NCBI GenBank assembly: GCA_963729075.1
Contig: CAVSMU010000008.1
Coordinates: 124,001-188,000 of the forward strand
Length of the DNA: 64,000 nt
Direction: 5' to 3'
Source of the DNA: WHSW01 sp963729075
GTDB lineage: Bacteria; Actinomycetota; Thermoleophilia; Solirubrobacterales; 70-9
Below the pieces are notes generated by a model. That model was not told where the DNA came from. It was given only the letters and a program-made list of their open reading frames with translations, and did no database searches. Below, in pieces: positions 18,134 through 28,514 of the stretch (the first letter of the stretch is position 1; every line of letters starts with the position of its first letter). The position numbers and the translations under genes are program-made.

Positions 18134-18379
18134 ACTCTTTCCGCCTTGCTCCGCTCCTGGATGCCTTCCTAAGTTCTAGCCGTGACCGGGGACGCGACAG
18201 CGCCGGAAGCTCTAACCACTTCTTCGGCTGCGGCGTGCAGTCGGATTAGAACCTCCGCGTTGTCGTTTACCGCGAGCGGCCAGTATATCGGGGCGCCCCC
18301 GCGGGTCTGACGCCTCGCACACGCACAAACCGGGCGTCGCCACGCAAGTTGCGGGTTCCCGCGCAATAGGCTTGCCCCG
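18134..18379. other. Intergenic region between clpC and the SDR fragment
   Basis: About 246 bases without a supported gene. The clpC-proximal part carries the clpC ribosome-binding region. A short open frame on the minus strand (to 18169) has no similarity and poor codon structure. Just before the SDR fragment a TAGGCT hexamer (18367-18372) ends 7 bases before GTG 18380, so the fragment still has a promoter-like element. Confidence 0.4.
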
Positions 18380-18530
18380 GTGAGCGACTTGGAGGGCAAG
18401 GTGGTCCTGGTCACCGGTACGGCGCGCGGCTGCGGGCAAGTGCTCGCCGAGGCGTTCGCCGGGGCCGGTGCCAAGGTCGTCGCGTGCGACCGCGACGCCG
18501 AGGCCGGCGCGCAGGATTTCGACCGCCTCA
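18380..18530 (+). pseudogene. Truncated short-chain dehydrogenase/reductase (SDR) N-terminus
   Basis: About 49 codons from GTG give the Rossmann start of an SDR: GKVVLVTGTARGCGQVLAEA then GAKVVACDRDAEAG, including the TGxxxGxG cofactor loop (here TGTARGCG). After that similarity stops abruptly, and the sequence runs into the convergent lipoprotein gene. The active-site YxxxK region is absent, so it cannot be functional. A -10-like TAGGCT precedes it. Deletion of the rest of the gene is the simplest explanation. Confidence 0.65.
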
Positions 18531-18869
18531 GCGGCCGGCCACCCGCACCTTCGTCGCCTCGATCTGGCGCTGACCGTACGAGCCCCGGTAGACCGGCCCC
18601 GCGGCGCTGAGCGTCTCGCCGACGCCGGGCAGCGGCTGCGGTCTCAGGTGCTTGGCGACGTCGATTACCGTGATGCCCGGCGCTGTGATGCTCTCGCTCC
18701 CGGCGAGCACGAAATGCGCATCACCGTCGCCGTCGGGGTCGACCGCCTCGACGTAGACGATCTCGCCGGTGGCGCTGGCGCAGTTCGCGGCGTCCGCGGG
18801 GCAGCGCACCGGGTCGGGCTCGCAGGCGCCGATCCCGAGGGCGCAGAGGAGCACGGCGAGCCCGGACAA
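18528..18869 (-). CDS. Putative lipoprotein, OB-fold-like, unknown function
   Basis: 113 aa with a short hydrophobic leader ending in the lipobox-like IGAC (Cys16), then Cys-containing EPDPVRCPADAANC and a beta-rich body (GEIVYVEAVDPDGDGDAHFV; GITVIDVAKHL; GSYGQRQIEATKVRV). The leader lacks the usual N-terminal positive charge, so export is likely but not certain. Start TTG one base after the lysS stop, which suggests co-transcription with lysS. No named family recognised. Confidence 0.6.
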   Translation of the reverse strand: MSGLAVLLCALGIGACEPDPVRCPADAANCASATGEIVYVEAVDPDGDGDAHFVLAGSESITAPGITVIDVAKHLRPQPLPGVGETLSAAGPVYRGSYGQRQIEATKVRVAGR

Positions 18870-18870
18870 C

Positions 18871-20352
18871 TCAGCTCCGCATCGCCGGGAACAAGACCAC
18901 CTCGCGGAGGCTCTTCGCTCCGGTGAGCAGCATCACCAGGCGATCGATGCCGAGCCCGACGCCGCCGGTGGGCGGCATCCCGTACTCCAGCGCTTCGACG
19001 TAGGCCTCGTCGAACGGCTGCGCCTCCTCGTCGCCGCGGCGCAGCTCCTCGGCCTGCTGCTCGAAGCGACGGCGCTGGTCGTCGGGGTCGTTGAGCTCGG
19101 TGAACGCGTTGGCGATCTCGAAGCCGCCGACGTAGGCCTCCCAACGCTCGACCAGGCCCTCCTCCGAGCGGTGGCGCTTCGCGAACGGGGACATCTCGAT
19201 CGGGTAGTCGACCACGAAGGTGGGCTCGATCAGGGTGGGCTCGACCTCCTTCGACAGCAGCCCGTCGACCAGCTTGCCCCACCCCTCCGTGGCGCTCGGC
19301 TCGGAGTCCATGGCCCCCGCCAGCGCCTCCCGAGTCGGGTGCTCGAGCACGTCGATGCCCGTCCGCTCCCGGATCGCGTCGCGCAGGGTCACTCGGCGCC
19401 ACGGGGGCGCAAGGTCGATCTCGGCGCCGTCGCGCTCGACCTTGGTGGTCCCCAGCACGGCCTCTGCGACCTGTGCGACGAGGGTCTCGAGCCGCAAGGC
19501 CGCGTCCTCGTAGTCGGCGTACGCCTCGTACCACTCGAGCATCGTGAACTCGGGGTTGTGCTTGTAGGAGATGCCCTCGTTCCGGAAGTCCTTGCCGAGC
19601 TCATAGACGCGGTCGATGCCGCCGACGATCAGCCGCTTGAGGTAGAGCTCGGTCGCGATCCGCAGGTAGAGGTCGCGGTCGAGCGCGTTGTGATGCGTGG
19701 TGAACGGCCGCGCCAGGGCGCCGCCGTAGAGCGGCTGGAGCACCGGCGTCTCGACCTCGACGAATCCCTCCGAGTCGAGGTAGTCGCGCACCGCGGCGAT
19801 CGTGGCCCCCCGGCGGCGGAAGAGCTCCCGGGTCTCGGGGTTCGCCATCAGGTCGAGCTCGCGATGGCGGTAGCGCAGCTCGGTGTCCTCGAGGCCGTGG
19901 AACTTGTCGGGCGGTGGGCGCAGGCTCTTTGCCAGCAGCACCCAATCGGTGGCCCGCAGCGAGAGCTCGCCGCGGCGAGTCTTGAACGCGACCCCGTCGA
20001 CGCCCACGAAGTCGCCGAGATCGAGCCCGGCGAGCAGTTCGTGGCTCTCCTCCCCGAGGACGTCGGCGCGCGAATGGATCTGGAGTCGCCCGCTGCCGTC
20101 GACGAGGTCGATGAACGCCGCCTTGCCGTGACCGCGCCGAGCCGTGATCCGCCCGGCGACGCGGTAGACGTCCTCGGTCTCCTCGCCGGCCTCGAGGCCA
20201 TCGTGGCTCTCGTGCACCGCCGCGATCTCGACCCGGTCCGGGAACTCGTGCGGGAACGGCTCGACGCCGCCGCCGCGCAACCGCTCGAGCTTCTCCCGCC
20301 GCTCGGCGATCACGTGGGACTCGGGGCGCTCGTCGGCGCCGGGCTCAGCCAT
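18871..20352 (-). CDS. lysS: Lysyl-tRNA synthetase (class II)
   Basis: 493 aa. N-terminal anticodon-binding OB domain (VYRVAGRITARRGHGKAAFI), then the class II core with motif 1 (FVEVETPVLQP), motif 2 (YELGKDFRNEGISYKHNPEFT) and motif 3 at the C-terminus (GGVGLGIDRLVMLLTGAKSL). Charges tRNA-Lys. A TAGGCT -10 element (20361-20366, this strand) ends 8 bases before the ATG, predicting a leaderless transcript independent of greA. Confidence 0.97.
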   Translation of the reverse strand: MAEPGADERPESHVIAERREKLERLRGGGVEPFPHEFPDRVEIAAVHESHDGLEAGEETEDVYRVAGRITARRGHGKAAFIDLVDGSGRLQIHSRADVLGEESHELLAGLDLGDFVGVDGVAFKTRRGELSLRATDWVLLAKSLRPPPDKFHGLEDTELRYRHRELDLMANPETRELFRRRGATIAAVRDYLDSEGFVEVETPVLQPLYGGALARPFTTHHNALDRDLYLRIATELYLKRLIVGGIDRVYELGKDFRNEGISYKHNPEFTMLEWYEAYADYEDAALRLETLVAQVAEAVLGTTKVERDGAEIDLAPPWRRVTLRDAIRERTGIDVLEHPTREALAGAMDSEPSATEGWGKLVDGLLSKEVEPTLIEPTFVVDYPIEMSPFAKRHRSEEGLVERWEAYVGGFEIANAFTELNDPDDQRRRFEQQAEELRRGDEEAQPFDEAYVEALEYGMPPTGGVGLGIDRLVMLLTGAKSLREVVLFPAMRS

Positions 20353-20382
20353 CGCGGGCGAGCCTAGATCACCGCGAAGCGG

Positions 20383-20862
20383 CTAAGCAGCCTCGATCTT
20401 CGTGATCTTGAACTTCTTCTTCGGCCCGCGGGGGACGTCGATGGTGACGACCTCGCCCCGCTTGTGGCCCTGCAGCGCCTTGCCGATCGGCGACTCGTTC
20501 GACAGCTTCTGCTCGGTGGGGTCCGCCTCGGTCGGGCCCACGATCTGGAACTTCCGCGACTCGCCGGACTTCTGATCCTTGACGTGCACGCGGACGCCGA
20601 CGCCGACCGTCTCGGTGTCGATCTCCTTCTCGTCGACGACGCTCGCGCGCCGGAGGCGCTCCTCGAGCTGCGCGATCCGCGCTTCGAGCAGCGCCTGCTC
20701 GTTCTTCGCGTCGTCGTACTCGGAGTTCTCGGTGATGTCGCCGAACTCGCGCGCTTCCTTGATTCGCGCGGCGACCTCGCGACGCTTGGTCGTCGAGAGG
20801 TGCTCGATCTCCGTCTTCAGCTTCTCGAGGCCTTCCTGAGTGATCAGCGCTTCGCGGGCCAC
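20383..20862 (-). CDS. greA: Transcription elongation factor GreA
   Basis: 159 aa, normal length. N-terminal coiled coil with the acidic tip DITENSEYDDAK, whose Asp/Glu residues stimulate RNAP to cleave backtracked transcripts, and a C-terminal FKBP-like domain ending RGPKKKFKITKIEAA. Start GTG with AGGAAGG six bases upstream, so this gene has a normal leader. It lies upstream of lysS on the same strand. Confidence 0.96.
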   Translation of the reverse strand: MAREALITQEGLEKLKTEIEHLSTTKRREVAARIKEAREFGDITENSEYDDAKNEQALLEARIAQLEERLRRASVVDEKEIDTETVGVGVRVHVKDQKSGESRKFQIVGPTEADPTEQKLSNESPIGKALQGHKRGEVVTIDVPRGPKKKFKITKIEAA

Positions 20863-20952
20863 TGCCTTCCTCTTCCTCGCCTTGGTCTATTCGTGAAAAA
20901 ACGCCCGAAACCCCCGCTTACGATCCGTACGCAGGGCCGGGCCGGCGGGCGA

Positions 20953-21936
20953 TTATAGCGATGCCGGTTCCGGTGTTCCGGAAAGCAGATCACGCACCTG
21001 ATCGAGGCTCTCGGTGCGCTGAAAACGGTCCGCCTCGGGGCCGGCGAACCCAAGCCTCTCGACGTACCAGGGATAGAACTTGCGCAGGTTGCGGGCCGCG
21101 CGATCCGCCCCCCAGTGCTCCTCGGCGCGGTCGAGGATCCAGCGCAGCTCCGCCTCGATCTCCTCGGGCCCGGGCTCGCCGTCGCCGCCCGTGAGCTCCG
21201 CGAAGATCCACGGGTTGCCGAGTGAGCCGCGGGCGATCATCACCGCGTCCGCGCCCGAGTCGCGGTAGGCGCGGCGGGCGCACTCCGCGGTGCCAAGGCC
21301 CCCGGAGACGATTACCGGCACGTCGACGGAGGCCGCCAGCTCGCGCACGGCCGCGTAGTCGGGCTCCCCCCGATGGCGCACCCGCGCCGGACGCGGATGC
21401 AGGGTCACGGCCGCCACCCCGGCCTCGGCGACCAGGCGCCGCGCGAGCTCGAGGCCCGAGCGATCGCCGGGCTCGAGCCCGGAGCGCAGCTTCACCGTCA
21501 CCGGAAGACCGGATCCCTCGATCGCAGCCCGCGCGACTGCCAGCGCACGATCGGGATCGCGAAGCAGCGCGGCGCCGGCGCCCGTCTTGACCACCTTCGG
21601 GACCGGGCAGCCGAGATTGAGGTCGAGCAGCTGCGGCCCGGCGCCGGCGGCGATGCGCGCCGCGGTCCGCATCACCTCGGGGTCGGACCCGAAGAGCTGC
21701 AGCGAAACGACGCCCTCGTCGGGGTGGACGCGGAGCATCTCCTCGAGGGTGCGCCGATTGCCGTGCGCGAGGGCGAAGCTCGAGACCATCTCCGAGACGG
21801 CCATGCCGGCGCCGTACCGCCGCGCCTGCAGGCGGACGAACCAGTTCCCGATCCCGGCGAGCGGCGCGAGCAGGATCCGGTTCGGGAGCTCGACGTGGGC
21901 GATGTGGAGGGGTGAGGTGAGGGGTGGCTGGGTCAT
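20953..21936 (-). CDS. dusB: tRNA-dihydrouridine synthase (DusB-like)
   Basis: 327 aa FMN-dependent TIM barrel. FMN/substrate motifs are visible: LAPLAGIGNWFVR, QLFGSDPEVM, the catalytic Cys in DLNLGCPVPKVVKTGAGAAL, TVKLRSGL, TLHPRPAR, VIVSGGLGTAE and MIARGSLGNPWIF. It reduces uridines in tRNA D-loops. The Arg of the usual QGR motif is in HPRPAR. A 61-base inverted repeat sits immediately before the ATG and leaves no room for a Shine-Dalgarno site. The upstream neighbour coaX is on the same strand. Confidence 0.93.
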   Translation of the reverse strand: MTQPPLTSPLHIAHVELPNRILLAPLAGIGNWFVRLQARRYGAGMAVSEMVSSFALAHGNRRTLEEMLRVHPDEGVVSLQLFGSDPEVMRTAARIAAGAGPQLLDLNLGCPVPKVVKTGAGAALLRDPDRALAVARAAIEGSGLPVTVKLRSGLEPGDRSGLELARRLVAEAGVAAVTLHPRPARVRHRGEPDYAAVRELAASVDVPVIVSGGLGTAECARRAYRDSGADAVMIARGSLGNPWIFAELTGGDGEPGPEEIEAELRWILDRAEEHWGADRAARNLRKFYPWYVERLGFAGPEADRFQRTESLDQVRDLLSGTPEPASL

Positions 21937-21937
21937 G

Positions 21938-21998
21938 GTCGGCAGTCCGCAGTCAGCGGTCCGCAGCAGAGTAGAACTGCGGACTGCGGACTGCCGAC
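21938..21998. repeat. Inverted repeat between coaX and dusB
   Basis: Perfect 17-base arms, GTCGGCAGTCCGCAGTC (21938-21954) and its complement (21982-21998), enclose 27 bases that repeat the AGTCCGCAG-type core (GCGGTCCGCAGCAG). It fills the gap from two bases after the coaX stop to one base before the dusB ATG. No T-run follows, so it is not a standard terminator. It may be a REP-like element or a structure controlling dusB translation. Confidence 0.7.
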
Positions 21999-22000
21999 TC

Positions 22001-22765
22001 TTACCTGTTCCGCTCCCAGATCAGCTTCAGCCCCTTCAGGGTCAGCAGGTCGTCGACCTCGTCGATCGTCTCGCAGAAGGGCGCGATCACGCCCGCCAGG
22101 CCGCCCGTGGCGATGAACGTCGGATCGCCGCCCAGCTCGCGCTCGACCCGCCGGGCGACGCCGTCGATCAGGCCGGCGAAGCCGAAAATCACCCCGGACT
22201 GGATCGCCCCGAGGGTCGACTTGCCGATCGCGGTCTCGGGCTCGGCGAGCTCGATCCGAGGAATCCGCGCCCCGCGCTCGGTCAGCGCCGTGAGCGAGAT
22301 TTCGACGCCGGGCGCGATCGCTCCGCCCAGGTACTCGCCGTCGGCCGAGACGGCGTCGAAGTTGATCCCAGTGCCGAAGTCGACCACGACGCAGGCGCCG
22401 GCGATCCGGTCGTATGCCGCGATCGCGTTGACCAGCCTGTCGGCGCCGACCTCGTAGGGGTTGTCGATCCGAATCGGCATCCCGGTCTTGATCTTCGGGC
22501 CGACGGTGAGGCACGGCGCCTGGTAGTAGCGCTTCGCCATCGCCTCGTACTCGGCGCCGAGGGGCGGCACGACCGACGAGACGACGATCGCGTCCACCTC
22601 GGAGACCTCGATCCCGCTCAGCGCGAGCAGGCCGGCGATCCGCTCGGCGATCTCGTCGCCGGTGGCCCCGGCCCGGGTCTGGAAGCGCCAGTGCTCGGCC
22701 AGGTCGCCGTCGCGGAATCCGCCGAGGTGCGTGTTCGTGTTCCCGATGTCGATCGCGAGCAGCAC
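22001..22765 (-). CDS. coaX: Type III pantothenate kinase
   Basis: 254 aa ASKHA-fold kinase making 4'-phosphopantothenate for coenzyme A. Phosphate-1 motif DIGNTNTHLGGF at the N-terminus, GADRLVNAIAAYD with the catalytic Asp, DFGTGINFD, and TGGLAGVIAPF near the end are all typical. The GTG at 22765 is preceded at 7 bases by GATAAT (22773-22778, this strand), predicting a leaderless mRNA; a longer upstream extension was rejected. Divergent from the GST-like gene with 33 bases between the starts. Confidence 0.94.
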   Translation of the reverse strand: MLLAIDIGNTNTHLGGFRDGDLAEHWRFQTRAGATGDEIAERIAGLLALSGIEVSEVDAIVVSSVVPPLGAEYEAMAKRYYQAPCLTVGPKIKTGMPIRIDNPYEVGADRLVNAIAAYDRIAGACVVVDFGTGINFDAVSADGEYLGGAIAPGVEISLTALTERGARIPRIELAEPETAIGKSTLGAIQSGVIFGFAGLIDGVARRVERELGGDPTFIATGGLAGVIAPFCETIDEVDDLLTLKGLKLIWERNR

Positions 22766-22798
22766 AGCGGGAATTATCGCCGGGATAGGATCCGCTCC

Positions 22799-23560
22799 GT
22801 GGACGCGACCCTCTACGTGATCCCCGGCTCGCACCCGTCGCGGACGGCGGCCGCGATGCTCGACCGCAAGGGCATCGCCTACAAGCGCGTGGACCTGATG
22901 CCGGTGGTATCGAAGGGCGTGCTCCGTGCGGTCGGGTTCCCCGGCATCACGGTGCCCGCGCTGAAGATCGACGGTCGGCGCGTCCAGGGCTCGCGCGAGA
23001 TCGGCCGGGAGCTCGACCGGCTCGTCCCGGAGCCGGCGCTCTATCCATCCGATCCCGACGCCCGGACGGCCGTCGAGCGGGCGGAGCAGTGGGGCGACGA
23101 GTCGCTGCAGTCGGTCGCTCGGCGCGTCCTGTGGAACGCGCTGCGGCGCGATCGCTCCCCGCTCGTCTCCTACTCCGAGGGCGCGAAGCTGGGGATCCCG
23201 ATCGGCATCGCCGTAAAGACCGCGGCACCGATCGTGGCGCTGTCGGCCCGCTTCAACGACGCCACCGACGAGAACGTCCGCGCCGACCTCGCCGCGCTTC
23301 CGGGGATGCTGCAGCGAATCGACGACTGGATCGCCGCCGGCGTGCTCGGCGGCCCCGAGCTCAATGCGGCCGATCTGCAGATCGGCACCAGCCTGTGCCT
23401 GCTGATGACCCTTCAGGACCTGCGGCCGGCGATCGCGTCGAGGCCTGCCGGCGAGCTGGCGATGCGCGTGGATCCCGACTACCCGGGCGATGCCCCGCCG
23501 ATCCTGCCGCCGGCGTGGCTGGCGGGGCTCCGGGCCCAGCAGGCGGCGCCGGCGCAGTAG
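22799..23560 (+). CDS. Glutathione S-transferase-like protein
   Basis: 253 aa. The N-terminus is a thioredoxin-like GST domain (TLYVIPGSHPSRTAAAMLDR; VPALKIDGRRVQGSREIGRE contains the cis-Pro VPAL and the Ser of the GST fold), followed by an all-helical C-terminal domain (LNAADLQIGTSLCLLMTL). Actinobacteria generally lack glutathione, so the thiol cofactor and substrate are unknown. GTG lies 7 bases after TAGGAT (22786-22791), so it is probably leaderless. It ends one base before the convergent folK stop. Confidence 0.75.
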   Translation: MDATLYVIPGSHPSRTAAAMLDRKGIAYKRVDLMPVVSKGVLRAVGFPGITVPALKIDGRRVQGSREIGRELDRLVPEPALYPSDPDARTAVERAEQWGDESLQSVARRVLWNALRRDRSPLVSYSEGAKLGIPIGIAVKTAAPIVALSARFNDATDENVRADLAALPGMLQRIDDWIAAGVLGGPELNAADLQIGTSLCLLMTLQDLRPAIASRPAGELAMRVDPDYPGDAPPILPPAWLAGLRAQQAAPAQ

Positions 23561-24073
23561 TCAGAGCGCGCCGACGCGCTCGACCCGCTCCGCCTCCCCC
23601 AGCCGGTCCAGGGCATCGCGCAGGCTCGTCCCGTCGGGCAGGGCGAGCTCGGGCTCGAGCTCGAGTAGAGGGACGAGCACGAACCGCCGGCTCGTCACCT
23701 GCGGATGCGGCAGCGTCAACCGCTCGGTCGCCAGTTGGAGGTCCCCGAGCAGGAGCAGGTCCACGTCCAAGGGCCGCGGCCCGTGCCGCGGTCCGCCCAT
23801 CATCCGTCCCTGCTCGACCTCGATCGCCTTGCAGAGGCCGAGCAACTCCTCGGGCTCGAGCCCGGTGCCGATCCGGACGGCGGCGTTGAGGAAGTCGGGC
23901 TGGTCGAGGATCTCGCCCACCGGCTCTGTCTCGTAGGTCGACGAGACCCCCGTCACCTCCACCCCGTGCTCGCGGAGCAGGTCGATCGCGGCCCGCAGAT
24001 GCCCGCGCCGGTCGCCGACGTTCGAGCCGAGCCCCAGGAAACCCGTGCGCGACGCCTCCTCGACTCCAGTCAC
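23561..24073 (-). CDS. folK: 6-hydroxymethyl-7,8-dihydropterin pyrophosphokinase
   Basis: 170 aa. HPPK motifs GLGSNVGDRRGHL at the N-terminus, YETEPVG, and the catalytic GPRPLDVDLLLLGD with its two Asp ligands for Mg are present, followed by LPHPQVTSRRFVLVPL. It transfers pyrophosphate from ATP to the pterin in folate synthesis. The GTG start overlaps the folB stop (GTGA). folP-folB-folK form one leftward operon. Confidence 0.95.
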   Translation of the reverse strand: MTGVEEASRTGFLGLGSNVGDRRGHLRAAIDLLREHGVEVTGVSSTYETEPVGEILDQPDFLNAAVRIGTGLEPEELLGLCKAIEVEQGRMMGGPRHGPRPLDVDLLLLGDLQLATERLTLPHPQVTSRRFVLVPLLELEPELALPDGTSLRDALDRLGEAERVERVGAL

Positions 24074-24501
24074 TCCGGCTCCTCGGACTCGGCCTCGTCG
24101 TCGTCCTCCTCGACGTTGCGGGCGCGCACGACCTCGACCGCGACCTCCTCGATCGCGAGCGGGATCGGCGGCTCCGGCTTGGCCGCCCGAACCCGCACCG
24201 AATCGCAGCCGAAGCGCTCCATCAACCGTTCCGCGATCACGTGGCCGAGCCGCTCGAGCGTGCGATAGCTGCGCTCGGTGGCCGCAAGGACGACGATGTC
24301 GGCGACCTCCGCGTAGTCGATCGTGTCCTCGAGGCGGTCCGTGAGCACGGCGTCGCAGTCGGGGACGTCGAACCCGACGTCGATCACCAGGCGCTGCCCG
24401 ACCTCCTGCTCGGCCTCCGTCACCCCGTGGCGGGTGTAGATCGACAGCCCTTGGACCTCGACATCGACCGAGGACTCGGCTCCGTCGGAGTGGGCGTCCA
24501 T
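24070..24501 (-). CDS. folB: Dihydroneopterin aldolase
   Basis: 143 aa. VEVQGLSIYTRHGVTEAEQE then GQRLVIDVGFDV is the conserved N-terminal half, and DTIDYAEVADIVVLA plus the C-terminal strands (CDSVRVRAAKPEPPIP) complete the aldolase/epimerase fold. It makes 6-hydroxymethyl-dihydropterin, the FolK substrate. The acidic tail (EEDDDEAESEEPE) is an unusual extension. The ATG at 24501 is chosen over an upstream frame that has no similarity. Confidence 0.92.
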   Translation of the reverse strand: MDAHSDGAESSVDVEVQGLSIYTRHGVTEAEQEVGQRLVIDVGFDVPDCDAVLTDRLEDTIDYAEVADIVVLAATERSYRTLERLGHVIAERLMERFGCDSVRVRAAKPEPPIPLAIEEVAVEVVRARNVEEDDDEAESEEPE

Positions 24502-24514
24502 GCGGCGGCTAACG

Positions 24515-25345
24515 CTAACGCGCGTGGACCGGGCGGGGCGGCTCGCGCCAGTCGCGCCGGCCGAGGATCGCCTCGGCCGCGTCGAGCGCCTGGCGCGCTT
24601 CGGCGACATCGTGGACGCGGAAGACGTCAGCGCCGGCGGCGAGCGCCAGCACGTTCGACGCAATCGTGCCGCCGAGCCGCTCGCCGAGCTCGCGGCCGGT
24701 GATCTCGCCGAGGAAGCGCTTTCGCGAGGAGCCGATCACGACCGGCCTGCCGAGCGTCGCAATCTCGCCGAGGCGGCGCAGCAGCTCGAGGTTGTGCTCG
24801 ACCGTCTTGCCGAAGCCGATCCCGGGATCCACCCAGATCCGCTCCTCGGCGACCCCGGCGGAGACCGCGGCCTCGACGCGCCCGGCGAGGAAGCGGCGGA
24901 CCTCGTCGACGACGTCTTCGTAGCGGGGATCATCCTGCATCGTCCGGGGGCTGCCGAGCATGTGCATGAGCACCACCGTGCAGCCGCGCTCGGCGCAGAG
25001 GCCGGCCAGATCGGGGTCGGCGCGCAGGGCCGTGACATCGTTGACGATCTCGGCACCGCGATCGAGCGCCGCCGCCGCGACCAATGCCTTCGAGGTGTCG
25101 ATCGACACGGGCGCGGTCCCGGCCAGCCCCTCGACGACGGGCTCCACGCGGCCCAGCTCGTCCTCGGCGCTCACTGCCTGGGCGCCCGGCCGGGTCGACT
25201 CGCCGCCGATGTCGAGGATGTCGGCACCCTGTGCGACGAGTCGGCGGCCGTGGGCGATCGCCCGCTCGGGATCGAGGAAGCGGCCCCCGTCCGAGAACGA
25301 GTCGGGAGTGACGTTGACGATCCCCATCACGCGCGGGCGGGTCAC
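24515..25345 (-). CDS. folP: Dihydropteroate synthase
   Basis: 276 aa TIM barrel. The DHPS signatures GIVNVTPDSFSDGGRFL and DILDIGGESTRPGAQAV bind pterin and pyrophosphate; SIDTSKALVA, NDVTAL, DPGIGFGKTVEHNLELL and GSSRKRFLG continue the family pattern. It condenses p-aminobenzoate with the pterin. Start GTG. A hairpin just upstream (25360-25387) separates it from the secreted-protein gene. Confidence 0.95.
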   Translation of the reverse strand: MTRPRVMGIVNVTPDSFSDGGRFLDPERAIAHGRRLVAQGADILDIGGESTRPGAQAVSAEDELGRVEPVVEGLAGTAPVSIDTSKALVAAAALDRGAEIVNDVTALRADPDLAGLCAERGCTVVLMHMLGSPRTMQDDPRYEDVVDEVRRFLAGRVEAAVSAGVAEERIWVDPGIGFGKTVEHNLELLRRLGEIATLGRPVVIGSSRKRFLGEITGRELGERLGGTIASNVLALAAGADVFRVHDVAEARQALDAAEAILGRRDWREPPRPVHAR

Positions 25346-25359
25346 GTCACCACCAAAGA

Positions 25360-25387
25360 CGAGGGGCGAGCCGAAGCCCGCCCCTCG
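25360..25387 (-). terminator. Hairpin terminator after the 25409 gene
   Basis: On the minus strand the arms CGAGGGGCG and CGCCCCTCG enclose GGCTTCGGCT with a UUCG-type tetraloop, followed by TCTTTGG. The stem is strong and the T-run weak, as often in GC-rich genomes. It lies between the secreted-protein stop and the folP start. Confidence 0.55.
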
Positions 25388-25408
25388 AGAAAACGAACCG
25401 GCGTTGGC

Positions 25409-25777
25409 TCAGGCAGGGCCGAGGTCCTGGCACTTACGACGCGAGAGGAAGTACCGGATGTCGCCCGTGTCGTGATTGAGCTTGATCGTTATCTGCTGGC
25501 GGCACTGGAACCTTTCGCCGTTCTTGGTGCTGTTGACGAAGATCTTGCCATTCGCCCTGTGGTACGTCTGGAGCCGGACGTTGCTGGCCCCGTAGCCGGT
25601 GCAGCCGCTGGTGTCGCGGCACTCCCGTTTGGCAGCAAATCGGGCAACGTCCTGCGCCGTGTTGCGATCGAGGTTGTTGCCGAACGCAACGCTGGCAAGG
25701 CCAAGACAGAGAGCGCCGGCAATTGCCGTTACGAGCCAAACGCGAAAGCCGCGACTCCCCCCTGCTCGCTGGACCAT
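25409..25777 (-). CDS. Small secreted protein of unknown function
   Basis: 122 aa. Signal peptide with basic start (MVQRAGGSRGFR), hydrophobic core VWLVTAIAGALCLGLASVAFG and probable cleavage after Ala/Gly before NNLDRN. The mature part has four Cys (RECRDTSGCTGYG; ERFQCRQQ; RRKCQDL) that could form two disulfides, and the body resembles small YpeB/secreted inhibitor-like folds without a clear match. GAAAGGAAC upstream of the ATG is a normal ribosome-binding site. Function unknown. Confidence 0.65.
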   Translation of the reverse strand: MVQRAGGSRGFRVWLVTAIAGALCLGLASVAFGNNLDRNTAQDVARFAAKRECRDTSGCTGYGASNVRLQTYHRANGKIFVNSTKNGERFQCRQQITIKLNHDTGDIRYFLSRRKCQDLGPA

Positions 25778-25889
25778 CTGAGTTCCTTTCAGTCTGAGTG
25801 GAGATTACGAACGCCGCGCGCAATCTACCGCGGCGAGGATCGCGAATCAATCCGGAGTTTCCCGCAATGTGTTCGGGGGCCGCAGGCGC

Positions 25890-27855
<1,966 letters not shown>

Positions 27856-27934
27856 CGGGCTGCAAAGGGGGTTCGTTCCCCCGCTCGGACTTGGATCAGC
27901 GTACCAGGGGTCATAAACCCCGCCTGAAAGGCAA

Positions 27935-28462
27935 TTACTGCTGCAACGCAGCCACGTAGCGGAGGTTGCGATAGCGCTGGCCGTGGTCGAGCCCGTAGCC
28001 GATCGCGAACCGGTTCGGAATCTCGAAGCCGACGTAGCGAATCGGCAGGTCCACGCGGCGTCGCTCGGGTTTGGTCAGCAGGGCGCAGACCTCGAGCGAG
28101 CGGGGATTCCGCGCCCCGAGGTTCTTCAGCAGGTAGTGGAGCGTGAGCCCGGAATCGACGATGTCCTCGATCAGGAGCACGTCGCGCCCGTCGATCGCCG
28201 CGTCGAGGTCCTTGAGGATGCGCACCACGCCGGAGGAGTCGGTCGAGGACCCGTAGCTGGAAACGGCCATGAAGTCGATCTCGCACGGGACCTCCAGCTC
28301 GCGCATCAGGTCGGCGAGGAACAGCACCGCCCCCTTGAGCACTCCGATCATGACCAGGTCCTTGTCCGCGTAGTCGCGGCTGATCTCAGCCCCCAACTCG
28401 GCCACACGGCGCTCGAGGTCCTCGGCGGAGACCAGGACCTCGCCGATCGCGGGATCGTCCAC
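27935..28462 (-). CDS. hpt: Hypoxanthine (guanine) phosphoribosyltransferase
   Basis: 175 aa. The PRPP-binding loop LLIEDIVDSGLTL and the catalytic flexible loop region (SSYGSSTDSSGVVRILKDLD) are present, with the base-binding C-terminus (YVGFEIPNRFAIGYGLDHGQ). It salvages hypoxanthine and guanine. I start at GTG 28462 rather than 12 codons upstream because TAGGGT (28470-28475, this strand) ends 7 bases before it. The gene sits between tilS and ftsH, as in many bacteria. Confidence 0.93.
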   Translation of the reverse strand: MDDPAIGEVLVSAEDLERRVAELGAEISRDYADKDLVMIGVLKGAVLFLADLMRELEVPCEIDFMAVSSYGSSTDSSGVVRILKDLDAAIDGRDVLLIEDIVDSGLTLHYLLKNLGARNPRSLEVCALLTKPERRRVDLPIRYVGFEIPNRFAIGYGLDHGQRYRNLRYVAALQQ

Positions 28463-28514
28463 GGTGGAGACCCTAGCCCTCGGCGTTGGCCCCCGCACGA
28501 ACGGATCCCACCGG

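Noticed and set aside
18169..18474. 101-codon minus-strand ORF upstream of clpC
   Set aside because: Overlaps the SDR stump, low-complexity, no start signal or family similarity.
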